This document shows positions 1-6,617 of a stretch of 18,981 bases of DNA, piece after piece. The DNA is from Candidatus Glassbacteria bacterium RIFCSPLOWO2_12_FULL_58_11. Lineage in GTDB: Bacteria; Gemmatimonadota; Glassbacteria; GWA2-58-10. A model generated the notes under the pieces. That model saw only the letters and a program-made list of their open reading frames with translations, was not told the origin of the DNA and searched no databases. The translations under genes and the position numbers were made by a program. Location of the stretch: contig MFIX01000145.1 of assembly GCA_001780825.1 (NCBI GenBank), positions 1-18,981 of the forward strand, read 5' to 3'. How positions within the stretch are numbered: the first letter of the stretch is position 1; the number at the start of each line of letters is the position of its first letter.

Positions 1-35
1 CTCCCTTGATCCATTTCCCGGGTCAAGGGAGTTTT
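1..35 (+). terminator. Intrinsic terminator of a gene off the left edge
   Basis: Positions 1-12 pair with 20-31 to form a 12 bp stem (one T-G pair) around a 7-base loop, and a TTTT run follows at 32-35. The T run follows the stem on the plus strand, so this would end a plus-strand transcript entering from the left. The DNA left of position 1 is not visible, so a T run on the other side, making it bidirectional, cannot be excluded. Confidence 0.7.
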
Positions 36-116
36 GTTAAAAATATCCTATTTGGCAATGCGGTACAATTCAGGCTCAATTTATACTCTGCGGCATAAAC
101 AGGTACATTATGATGC

Positions 117-152
117 AAGAAAAAAGGGCTTGGAGAAATCCTCCAGACCCTT
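117..152 (-). terminator. Intrinsic terminator downstream of the tRNA-Pro fragment
   Basis: Read on the minus strand, a stem built from 148-152 and 141-145 pairs with 124-128 and 131-135 around a 5-base loop (136-140), with a small internal mismatch. A T-rich tract follows (A-rich on the plus strand, about 117-125). It lies about 10 bases past the CCA end of the tRNA fragment, as expected of a tRNA gene's own terminator. It would also stop read-through from the gene ending at 310. Confidence 0.7.
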
Positions 153-161
153 GATATTAAA

Positions 162-209
162 TGGTCGGGGCGACTGGATTTGAACCAGCGACCACCGGCC
201 CCCCATGCC
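162..209 (-). tRNA. 3' fragment of tRNA-Pro(GGG); probable integration (att) scar
   Basis: On the minus strand this reads as the 3' half of a tRNA. It has CCA (162-164), discriminator A (165), the 3' acceptor strand CGCCCCG (166-172), a T arm with a TTCAAAT loop (173-189), a five-base variable region (190-194), the 3' anticodon strand GCCGG (195-199) and the loop ATGGGGG (200-206), giving anticodon GGG. The 5' anticodon strand should be GCCGG on the plus strand from 207, but only GCC (207-209) matches. No D arm or 5' acceptor strand follows in the next 100 bases. The gene is therefore not a functional tRNA here. Tyrosine-recombinase elements commonly integrate between the anticodon loop and the 3' end of tRNA genes and leave such a 3' copy at the far end of the island. 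With this orientation the inserted DNA would lie at higher coordinates. Fragment identity is well supported; the integration history is inference. Confidence 0.75.
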
Positions 210-220
210 AAATCAAGGTG

Positions 221-229
221 ATTATACCA
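221..229 (-). promoter_or_regulatory. Possible extended -10 promoter facing the tRNA fragment
   Basis: The minus strand reads TGGTATAAT, a perfect TGn-TATAAT extended -10 element, 12 bases upstream of where the tRNA fragment begins. No recognisable -35 is present at 16-18 bases. Transcription would start near 214 and run through the tRNA fragment to the terminator at 117-152. Chance occurrence is quite possible. Confidence 0.25.
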
Positions 230-309
230 TTTTAAGCACACTCGCGGGCGGCGAAAGAGGCCATTTTCGCATGCGTTTCAAATACTTTCACTTTCATTCG
301 AATCATCCC

Positions 310-1554
310 TTAGAAATTCAACAGGCGGCCCTGCGCAGGCTCGGAGAAAGCTTCGTAGGCTTCTTTTACTTTTCCATCCGCGACATTTCCGCGGTGCAGC
401 CACACCCGATAAACAGTCTCGACCGGCTCACCTGGCTGGAAGGTGAATGGCTCCAGTCCAGGCCAAGCCACACCCAGAAAACCGTAATGACGGAGGGTCC
501 AGCCGTTCGGGAAGCCGCTATTGCTCTCGTTTTCGAAAATGGCCGCCCCGGAAACATCATTGGTGCCGTTAAACCGCGCCGAGAGGTCGGCCCAGGGGAA
601 AGGCAGCAGGTTTGTGTCCTCGGCCTGAGTGCCGCTGGAGGTAGTAATGACCGGTCCCTCGAATGGAGCGAAGCGGAAGCTGAAGCCGCCGTAGCCTTTC
701 TGTTCGGCCGAGGAGCCGATTATCTTGATCGGTTCCTCCAGGGCCTGCCAGGAGAGGCTTACATCCAGGGCGCGGCCTGATTTTCCAGCCTTGTAAACAG
801 TCAACTTGAGCGTTTCGGCGGCGACTTTCTTTTCCCCAGCGTACCAGCCGTTTTCCACCTCGAGCCGGGCGAACACCGGGCCGGTCTGGCGGACTGTCCA
901 GCGCTCGAAGCGCTGATTAATGCGGTAGATGTCCCAGAGGCTCAGGGAATCCCCGCCGATGAACACCTGCGGCCAGGCCCAGAAAATCCCGCGGTGGTGG
1001 AAGTGGTCCACCGGGAAATCATCGCTCAAGAGCTCGCCGTCCAGACCGTACACCGGAGAGAGGTAACAGGAACGCCGGCGATCCTCCGGCACTCCTTCTT
1101 TCAGATACATGCCATAGGTGTAGGCAAGGACAGGCTTGCCCTCCTGAAGCACAGCCAGATGTGTACTGTCCGTGTCTTCGAAAGAGAACGCCGGCATGAC
1201 CGGCTTAGGTGATCGATGAAGGATAAATTGCCGGACAGAGGGTTCACCGGTGGTCTGAGGGTCCCAGAGAAATATCGCTCTCAGTACCGGGTTTTCCGGC
1301 GTGACCGGGATGATCTGCGCGTACACGGACTCTTCCGTCTTGCCCTGCCGCGGCAGCACTTCCCAAGCCCCCGCGGTATCCGCGAAGCCTGGGGGCAGCT
1401 CGACAGTCACCGGGACCAGGATACCACCGGTTCCGGCGGGAAAAGTCACTTCAAAACGGTAATCCGCTTCCCTCGGGCCGGAACAGCCTGACAGCCAGGC
1501 ACTTGCCAGCAGGACGACAAAAAGTCCTTGCCAGGATAATCGAGAATATTTCAC
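310..1554 (-). CDS. DUF6807 (PmoA-like) family lipoprotein
   Basis: A 414-residue predicted lipoprotein. The start is GTG (1552-1554), supported by AAGGAGG eight bases upstream, inside the end of the preceding gene. Residues 1-20 form a short basic plus hydrophobic signal, followed by the lipobox LSGC with the acylated cysteine at 24, so it should be membrane-anchored on the periplasmic or surface side. The central part carries HFHHRG (184-189) followed by an FWAW stretch and GGDSLSLWD, the hallmark of the DUF6807 family. That family is often labelled methane oxygenase PmoA, and the label is misleading: this is not a particulate methane monooxygenase subunit. The histidine cluster could bind metal or act in catalysis, which is inference. 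It follows the Gfo/Idh/MocA gene by three bases, so the two are translationally linked. DUF6807 proteins are frequently found beside such oxidoreductases in sugar-degrading bacteria. The exact substrate is unknown. Confidence 0.8.
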   Translation of the reverse strand: MKYSRLSWQGLFVVLLASAWLSGCSGPREADYRFEVTFPAGTGGILVPVTVELPPGFADTAGAWEVLPRQGKTEESVYAQIIPVTPENPVLRAIFLWDPQTTGEPSVRQFILHRSPKPVMPAFSFEDTDSTHLAVLQEGKPVLAYTYGMYLKEGVPEDRRRSCYLSPVYGLDGELLSDDFPVDHFHHRGIFWAWPQVFIGGDSLSLWDIYRINQRFERWTVRQTGPVFARLEVENGWYAGEKKVAAETLKLTVYKAGKSGRALDVSLSWQALEEPIKIIGSSAEQKGYGGFSFRFAPFEGPVITTSSGTQAEDTNLLPFPWADLSARFNGTNDVSGAAIFENESNSGFPNGWTLRHYGFLGVAWPGLEPFTFQPGEPVETVYRVWLHRGNVADGKVKEAYEAFSEPAQGRLLNF

Positions 1555-1557
1555 GGC

Positions 1558-2871
1558 TCAGCCCTCCTTGAGATCCCGTTTGACCGGGTCATAAACGATG
1601 CGCCTGCCGGTGTCCGCGGCCCGGTGAGCCATAATCGCGGCCAGGGAATGGCTGAAGCCATTCTCCACGGTGGCGTTCGGGCTTTGTCGCGTGCGGAGGC
1701 ACTCGACCCAGTTGCGCATATGGTCGATTCCCCGAGGATTTGGCTGAAGCTTTATTTCCTCGCCCTTACCCGCGCCTTCATGCATCGCGAACGGCGTGGT
1801 GGGGTACTGACGGTTGCCGGGTTCGAGACGCTCCGGCAGTACCCGGCCCTCCCCGGTCATGATCCAGGTGGTTGTGTCGAGGACTCCCTGGGTGCCGTAA
1901 AGGACCGTTTCGGCGCGCATCGAGCTGTTGCCGAAACGGGTCTCGTAGTTGACCAGGAACCCCTTCGGATACTTGAAAGCGCACTCAATCGTATCGTAGT
2001 GCTCGCGCTCCTTCCAGAGCAGGACGCCCCCGGTGGCGGTGACGCTCTCCGGAAACGGGTCATCCATATACCAGTGGACCAGGTCTGTGTGGTGCGCCCC
2101 GAGCAAGCCCACCACACCGATTGAATAATCCCGGTAGAGATGCCAGCAGCGGAAGCGCCGGGCATCGAAAGGCCGGGACGGGAGGTTCATCAGGTAGCCT
2201 TCCCATTCCACCTCTTCCGGCTTCACATCCTCGTAAGGCCGCTCCCAGCGGGGTCCGGCGTCATTCCATTTCAGGTCGATTACACTGACCTGACCCAGCG
2301 CGCCCGAGCGCACCAGTTCAGCCCCGGCGATATAGCTCCCGTCGCTGCGCCTCTGCGTACCTACCTGGACGATCCTTCCCGTGCGCCTGACCGTATCAAC
2401 GGCCTGCCGGGCCTCGGCTATGTTCATCGACATGGGTTTTTCGCAGAATGCATCCTTGCCGGCCTCACAGGCCGCGATCAGGATCGGAGTGTGGGCATGG
2501 TCGGGCGTGGTGACCATTACCGCGTCAACCTCTTTATCCGCCAGGAGATCGCCATAACGCGGAAAGGTTCGCGGAATATCGCCGGTGAGTTCCTTAATCC
2601 GGGCCAGGGTCTTTTGCAGGTTGGGTTTCCAGAGGTCACAAAGCGCGGCGAACTCGAAATTTTCTTCTTTCGCGAAGCCGGACATGTCCTCGATCAGCGA
2701 GGCCGCGCGGTTACCGCAGCCGATCACGCCGAGGCGGAGGCGGTCGTTGGCACCTGGAACGCGCGCCAGAGAGGCAGCCGGAGTGCACAGCGCCGCTCCG
2801 GCCAATCCGCCGGCGGCCAGGGAGAGAAACTTGCGGCGGTCTAATCGGTCAGTGGACAATTTTTCATTCAT
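1558..2871 (-). CDS. Tat-exported Gfo/Idh/MocA-family oxidoreductase
   Basis: A 437-residue NAD(P)-dependent oxidoreductase of the Gfo/Idh/MocA superfamily, whose members typically oxidise, reduce or epimerise sugars and cyclitols. The chosen start is the ATG at 2869-2871, preceded five bases upstream by AAGGAGA; a 19-codon upstream extension has no ribosome binding site. Residues 9-35 are a twin-arginine signal (DRRKFLSLAAGG, then a hydrophobic alanine-rich stretch), so the protein is exported folded, probably with its cofactor. The Rossmann fold begins with LGVIGCGNRA (47-56). The family's EKP motif is at 144-146, and the C-terminal alpha/beta domain has the usual GAHHTDLVHW segment with the putative catalytic histidine. 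It leads a two-gene unit with the DUF6807 lipoprotein three bases downstream, and the pair probably acts on the same periplasmic or surface substrate. Substrate specificity cannot be read from the sequence. Confidence 0.9.
   Translation of the reverse strand: MNEKLSTDRLDRRKFLSLAAGGLAGAALCTPAASLARVPGANDRLRLGVIGCGNRAASLIEDMSGFAKEENFEFAALCDLWKPNLQKTLARIKELTGDIPRTFPRYGDLLADKEVDAVMVTTPDHAHTPILIAACEAGKDAFCEKPMSMNIAEARQAVDTVRRTGRIVQVGTQRRSDGSYIAGAELVRSGALGQVSVIDLKWNDAGPRWERPYEDVKPEEVEWEGYLMNLPSRPFDARRFRCWHLYRDYSIGVVGLLGAHHTDLVHWYMDDPFPESVTATGGVLLWKEREHYDTIECAFKYPKGFLVNYETRFGNSSMRAETVLYGTQGVLDTTTWIMTGEGRVLPERLEPGNRQYPTTPFAMHEGAGKGEEIKLQPNPRGIDHMRNWVECLRTRQSPNATVENGFSHSLAAIMAHRAADTGRRIVYDPVKRDLKEG
1563..1569 (-). 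promoter_or_regulatory. Shine-Dalgarno site fixing the GTG start of the DUF6807 gene
   Basis: AAGGAGG on the minus strand, eight bases before the GTG at 1552-1554. It lies within the last codons of the upstream oxidoreductase gene, so the two genes are translationally coupled. Confidence 0.7.
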
Positions 2872-2876
2872 CAATG

Positions 2877-2883
2877 TCTCCTT
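2877..2883 (-). promoter_or_regulatory. Shine-Dalgarno site deciding the oxidoreductase start
   Basis: AAGGAGA on the minus strand, five bases before the ATG at 2869-2871. It favours this ATG, which places the twin arginines at residues 12-13, over a longer frame opening at 2928. Confidence 0.7.
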
Positions 2884-3084
2884 CCCGGCCGCGCCGGGGG
2901 AAAATCGGCCGTATCTGAACTGAAACAAACCTCTTTTCCGAGATTCGGAAGAACTCCAGTAAAGGGCTGTACCCTGATGCCTTAGCCTGGGATCCTGGCG
3001 TGGATTTCAGTCATACTCTACAGCTTTCGACCAGATGATTCCTGCGCAAGACTCGGAGGGACCGGCTGGTCAGACTCACACCCT

Positions 3085-5097
3085 TTACCTGCCGCGTGGC
3101 TGACACCCTAGTGGAAACCGGCCTCGAAGGAGAGAGCCCCATTCATAAGCGCCCATATCCGGAGCATTTCCCTTGAAGTTGTCGTTAATATTCGGCAGGA
3201 GCTGTCCGTTGTCAATGCATGGACTGTCTGATTTCAATTTGAGGTTTCCGCTGCCGGCATCCACAAAATGCGGATCATCGTATAAACCATGCATTTCCCA
3301 GCCGAACAAGTCCTGGAGTGTTTTCAAGGAAAAAATCGTTTCCCCCCCAAATTGAAACAGCCGTTTTTCATCAGTTCCAGTATAACTTTTCAGCCACTGG
3401 TTATCCAGGTTATACCAGGTGTCGTAATCAAAATCATTGGCGGCCGAGGGCCTTTTAAGAGCATTAATCGCCAGCCCGTCTCCGCAAAAAATATTATTTC
3501 TAAAAACCTGCCCCTCTATCCGGTCCACGCTTCTCAGTGCATCGACTGCCTGATTGCTGGTATATATGGTATTATGGAAAATATAGCATAAACCCGGACC
3601 GACTCCGTTGTATTTAATGCTCAGGTAACTATGGTCATGCAGGACATTGTACATCATATAAGTCGGTCCGCAATTGATCGGCGCCAGAGAAACTCCCGCA
3701 AAAATATCATGACAGTAGTTATTCCAGATCCGGAAGTTTATACAGGGGCCTTCGGGCTCGATGACATCGTCCCGTATGTCGAATATCTCGTTATCATAAA
3801 CATCCCAATCGCAGTTGAGAGCTTCTGTCCACTGTTTGCCCCAATTCGAGGGCGACAGGCCATCGAATAAATTATACATCCGGCAGGAGCGGACGACATT
3901 TCCCCTGCCGCCGGAGAATGACATAACTCCCGCCCCTTCTTCATCCCGGGATTTGGTCATTGCCCACGGCCAGCGGGATAACGAAGTGTCCCAGATCTCG
4001 CAGCTCTCCACCAGGTTTCCCTCAGATTCAGGCTCGCTCAGCATGATTCCTGAATTCATCCCATGGATCGAGCAGTTTCTGATGACGCACCAGGCCGCGC
4101 CGTCAAGATGAACCCCCGCTCCCGGTGTTTCTTTGCCGAAGTCGCGGATCTCGAATCCCTCGATTATGATATAATCCGCGCCCTTTATGTGGAATCCGGC
4201 ATCACGGGCAGCGATCTGCATGCTGTGTTTATCCGGGTTTTCATTTGAAGACAACCGCACATATAAGCGCTTGCCCTCTTTTCCCTGATACCAGCCGCCG
4301 GGTTCACCGCAAATGAAATTATCGAATTCCTGCCGTGTCAGATAATGATAGAGGCGCTCCCCATCCGCAGCGACATAGCGTGTCTCGTAGCCCGGCGCGG
4401 TGGAATAAATGTAACCTTCCTTTTCGGCGCGCCACCTGCCTGATTTCTCCAGGTCCTCGTAATTCTGATCCGCCCCGGAAATAATGACCCCCTTCTTTAA
4501 AGCTTTTATGGCTATGTAAGCGTCTTCACGGCCGGAAGTTCTGACTTCCACGGCCTCTCGATAGACACCCGGCAAAACCCAGATTATATCACCGGGTTGT
4601 GAGTGGTCCACCGCTTTCTGGATTGTCCGGAAAGGATTGATTGCCGTCCCTTCGCCACTGTCAGCACCTGCCGGATCGACATAGTACTCCCGCCCTCCGC
4701 CTTCCTGGAATCGCTCGCTGCGAGTCCTGACCGGGACAGCTCTTTTTCCGTTTGTTACGCCGGCTGGATCGGTTACTTCAATTTCCACCTCGTAATCGGT
4801 ACCGGAATCTAAAAAGAAGATACTTCCGGCAAAGCGGTTTCCCTTGATCCGTCCGAGCGGAAGAGCCTGGCGCCATTCGGTTTTTCCTATTCCGCGGTAG
4901 CGCACATTCGCCACCGCGTTGGAGTCGGAATCGCCCTCATAGACTAGCCGCAGACCGATACATTCAAATGTAGGATAAGCTTCGACAGACTTTACCTTAA
5001 TCCCCTGCGCTCCGGATGCCGGGAACGGGGCGAAGGCCGAGACAATAATGAGTATAATAATTAAGAGTTGAGAAATTTCCGGGCAAAAAGTCTTCAC
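3085..5097 (-). CDS. Secreted right-handed parallel beta-helix protein
   Basis: A 670-residue exported protein. The start is GTG (5095-5097) with GAGG about ten bases upstream. Residues 1-30 are a Sec signal peptide (long run of L, I and V, then ASGA). Residues about 34-125 look like an Ig/fibronectin-III-like beta domain. From about 138, DPAGADSGEG and NPFRTIQKAV are the typical entry of a DUF1565/NosD-like right-handed beta-helix. Rungs follow to about 600, with repeated short hydrophobic strands and asparagine turns (for example IIEGFEIRDF, CVIRNCSIHG, VVRSCRMYN, VFRNNIFCG). The end, DSPCIDNG and PDMGAYEWG, is the usual capping segment of this class. Relatives include polysaccharide lyases, epimerases and carbohydrate-binding adhesins; no catalytic residues could be assigned, so the enzymatic role is open. 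The gene is flanked by non-coding DNA on both sides and is probably its own transcript. Its DNA is visibly more A+T-rich than the neighbours, which may indicate a separate origin. Confidence 0.85.
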   Translation of the reverse strand: MKTFCPEISQLLIIILIIVSAFAPFPASGAQGIKVKSVEAYPTFECIGLRLVYEGDSDSNAVANVRYRGIGKTEWRQALPLGRIKGNRFAGSIFFLDSGTDYEVEIEVTDPAGVTNGKRAVPVRTRSERFQEGGGREYYVDPAGADSGEGTAINPFRTIQKAVDHSQPGDIIWVLPGVYREAVEVRTSGREDAYIAIKALKKGVIISGADQNYEDLEKSGRWRAEKEGYIYSTAPGYETRYVAADGERLYHYLTRQEFDNFICGEPGGWYQGKEGKRLYVRLSSNENPDKHSMQIAARDAGFHIKGADYIIIEGFEIRDFGKETPGAGVHLDGAAWCVIRNCSIHGMNSGIMLSEPESEGNLVESCEIWDTSLSRWPWAMTKSRDEEGAGVMSFSGGRGNVVRSCRMYNLFDGLSPSNWGKQWTEALNCDWDVYDNEIFDIRDDVIEPEGPCINFRIWNNYCHDIFAGVSLAPINCGPTYMMYNVLHDHSYLSIKYNGVGPGLCYIFHNTIYTSNQAVDALRSVDRIEGQVFRNNIFCGDGLAINALKRPSAANDFDYDTWYNLDNQWLKSYTGTDEKRLFQFGGETIFSLKTLQDLFGWEMHGLYDDPHFVDAGSGNLKLKSDSPCIDNGQLLPNINDNFKGNAPDMGAYEWGSLLRGRFPLGCQPRGR

Positions 5098-5114
5098 TAG
5101 TTTATCCTCGGGTC

Positions 5115-5120
5115 ATTATA
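5115..5120 (-). promoter_or_regulatory. Candidate -10 element for the beta-helix gene
   Basis: The minus strand reads a perfect TATAAT about 17 bases upstream of the GTG at 5097. This would give a very short leader that still contains the GAGG ribosome site. The -35 region at 16-18 bases spacing is poor, so this is a weak call. Confidence 0.25.
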
Positions 5121-5255
5121 TGGGTCAAGCCTGATCAAGTCGCTTGTTTTAAATCCCAATCTGTTCGACTGGAAGTTGTGCCATCTATTGAGAAACCTGG
5201 ATTGTGGATATCCGCCCGGTCCAGCCTGTTTTCCGGGAAGATTGACCCAGGGTGG

Positions 5256-5297
5256 CAAAAAGATCTCCCGGCCCGGTATATACCAAACCGGGAGATC
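5256..5297 (-). terminator. Strong intrinsic terminator of the receptor/PorV operon
   Basis: GATCTCCCGG (5262-5271) pairs perfectly over 10 bp with 5288-5297. The loop holds a second small palindrome, GGTATATACC (5275-5284). On the minus strand the stem is followed directly by TTTTT (5257-5261). It begins 28 bases past the stop codon of the PorV-family gene (5326), so it closes that operon and separates it from the beta-helix gene. Confidence 0.85.
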
Positions 5298-5325
5298 GAT
5301 CAACCGTTGGATATTCGACGGTTAT

Positions 5326-6549
5326 TTAGAAGCCAAAGGCCACCGAAAAGAAATTATCCGCCGAAAGCCTTCCCTTGTTGCGGTATGCGTAGTTGAACTC
5401 CAGGGTCCGGCTCCGAATGTTGCGCTTGATCCCGCCGCCGAAGCTCAAACCTCGAAATGTCGGATCATCACCGTTGTAGGCCACACCGAAGTTATCCGCA
5501 TCCTGCGTGAATTCATCGGTCTGAATTTTCCAGCCCAGGCGAGCGGCCCCTGAAAGGTAGGAGGTAAAATTATAATTCAATTCCGTTCCGGCGGAATAGC
5601 TGGTCGGCATGTAATTATTGCGGTCAAACTCTCCAGTGACCAGCAGATTAGTGTTTGCCGAGCTATACAGGTTGTAGGAGAGTGCCAGTTTGACCACCGT
5701 CGGCAAGTGATAAGTGTGAGTCCGGTAAGCGCCCTCGCGGACAGTCCGGCGCATGATGGCCTCGGGATCGGTGGAATAATCGCCGTATCCGTCCGGCACC
5801 GTCGCGGTCCCGGTTTCGCCCCGGCCTTCGGCCCCTATCGGAGCGTTCAGGACCGGTCCGTCCATAGTGATATTCGTACCGAGGTTCTGGACGGCGAAGG
5901 CCAGCTTGATCTCCCGGCCGGCGAAATCCGTATGGTATATTCCCCCGGCGTCGATAGCGAAGGCGTTACCGGAGATATTGTTGAATACATCCTGATGGAC
6001 GTACTTCAAGTTGAGGCCCCCGGTAAAGCGGTCGGAGAAGGTGAGGGCGACGGATCCGCCCATCTGGAAATCATAGGCGCCGAACACTCTCCCGTCGCCG
6101 TTAGGATTTTCCACCGTGGTGATCTTCATTTCGCCGATATCCAGGTAACCGAAAAAGCCCCCCAGCACCACTCTGCCGTCACCCACCGGAGTGGCGCCGC
6201 CCACAAAGCTGTAAGTCAGGTCCATCGTATAATCCACAATGGTAGCCATAATCTGCGCGTTTTCCATCAGACCGAGGCCCGCCGGGTTATACCAGATGGC
6301 GGAGATGTCATCCGCCACCGCTGTATAGGCGTCTCCCAGAGCAATCCCCCTGGCCCCGACCGGAATGGTAAGAAATTCGGCGGCCCGCACCCCGGCGAAA
6401 GATAGATTGGCGGGGCGGCCCTGGGTGACATATTTGTCAAGCCCGGTGTATTCCCGACTCTGGATTCCCTGGCCGAACAGGGACATCGCGGCGAGCGCCA
6501 GCATGAGACATCCAGTGAGTGGTGCGCGTTTCCAATGATTACTCGACAT
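5326..6549 (-). CDS. PorV/PorQ-family outer-membrane beta-barrel protein
   Basis: A 407-residue outer-membrane protein. The chosen start is the ATG at 6547-6549, with GGAGG six bases upstream; a TTG two codons earlier abuts that site and is unlikely. Residues 1-29 are a signal peptide. The family signature follows at about 63-93: GARGIALGDAYTAVADD then AIWYNPAGLG, the conserved N-terminus of PorV/PorQ (UPF0164) proteins, FadL-like 14-strand barrels. The remainder alternates amphipathic strands and ends in FSVAFGF with a terminal phenylalanine, a barrel-assembly signal. In type IX secretion PorV shuttles substrates bearing C-terminal sorting domains to the surface-attachment complex. Here it is the last gene of an operon whose preceding gene encodes a large exported protein with such a C-terminus. 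A direct cargo relationship is inferred. No other type IX component is visible in the window. Confidence 0.85.
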   Translation of the reverse strand: MSSNHWKRAPLTGCLMLALAAMSLFGQGIQSREYTGLDKYVTQGRPANLSFAGVRAAEFLTIPVGARGIALGDAYTAVADDISAIWYNPAGLGLMENAQIMATIVDYTMDLTYSFVGGATPVGDGRVVLGGFFGYLDIGEMKITTVENPNGDGRVFGAYDFQMGGSVALTFSDRFTGGLNLKYVHQDVFNNISGNAFAIDAGGIYHTDFAGREIKLAFAVQNLGTNITMDGPVLNAPIGAEGRGETGTATVPDGYGDYSTDPEAIMRRTVREGAYRTHTYHLPTVVKLALSYNLYSSANTNLLVTGEFDRNNYMPTSYSAGTELNYNFTSYLSGAARLGWKIQTDEFTQDADNFGVAYNGDDPTFRGLSFGGGIKRNIRSRTLEFNYAYRNKGRLSADNFFSVAFGF

Positions 6550-6555
6550 AGCCAA

Positions 6556-6560
6556 CCTCC
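6556..6560 (-). promoter_or_regulatory. Shine-Dalgarno site deciding the PorV-family start
   Basis: GGAGG on the minus strand, six bases before the ATG at 6547-6549. It touches the alternative TTG codon at 6553-6555, which rules that codon out as the likely start. Confidence 0.65.
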
Positions 6561-6602
6561 GTAAATATAGCGGTAAACTTATCGATCCTCGTCACTACCC
6601 GA

Positions 6603-6617
6603 GAAGCCTGCCGCTTC
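6603..6617 (-). other. Small hairpin spanning the stop codon at the second operon junction
   Basis: Minus strand GAAGC-GGCAG-GCTTC, a 5 bp stem with a 5-base loop. It overlaps the TGA stop (6616-6618) of the 1079-residue protein gene. No T run follows, so it is not a classical terminator. It may be chance or may affect read-through or mRNA stability towards the PorV gene. Confidence 0.35.

Noticed and set aside
205..780. Plus-strand 191-codon reading frame beginning in the tRNA fragment
   Set aside because: Its first codons lie in the tRNA remnant and it then runs antisense to the DUF6807 gene, whose signal peptide, lipobox and family motif are clear.
310..1554. Methane monooxygenase subunit (PmoA) label for the DUF6807 protein
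   Set aside because: The protein is a soluble-type lipoprotein without the membrane helices of true PmoA; the label is a legacy family name.
2936..2950. Hairpin TTCCGA-GAT-TCGGAA between the beta-helix and oxidoreductase genes
   Set aside because: Short stem with no T run on either strand, so not a supported terminator; no partner sites were seen to suggest an operator.
5255..5268. A second GG-N10-GC arrangement upstream of the beta-helix gene
   Set aside because: It coincides with the stem and T run of the operon terminator, and its -24 part is poor.
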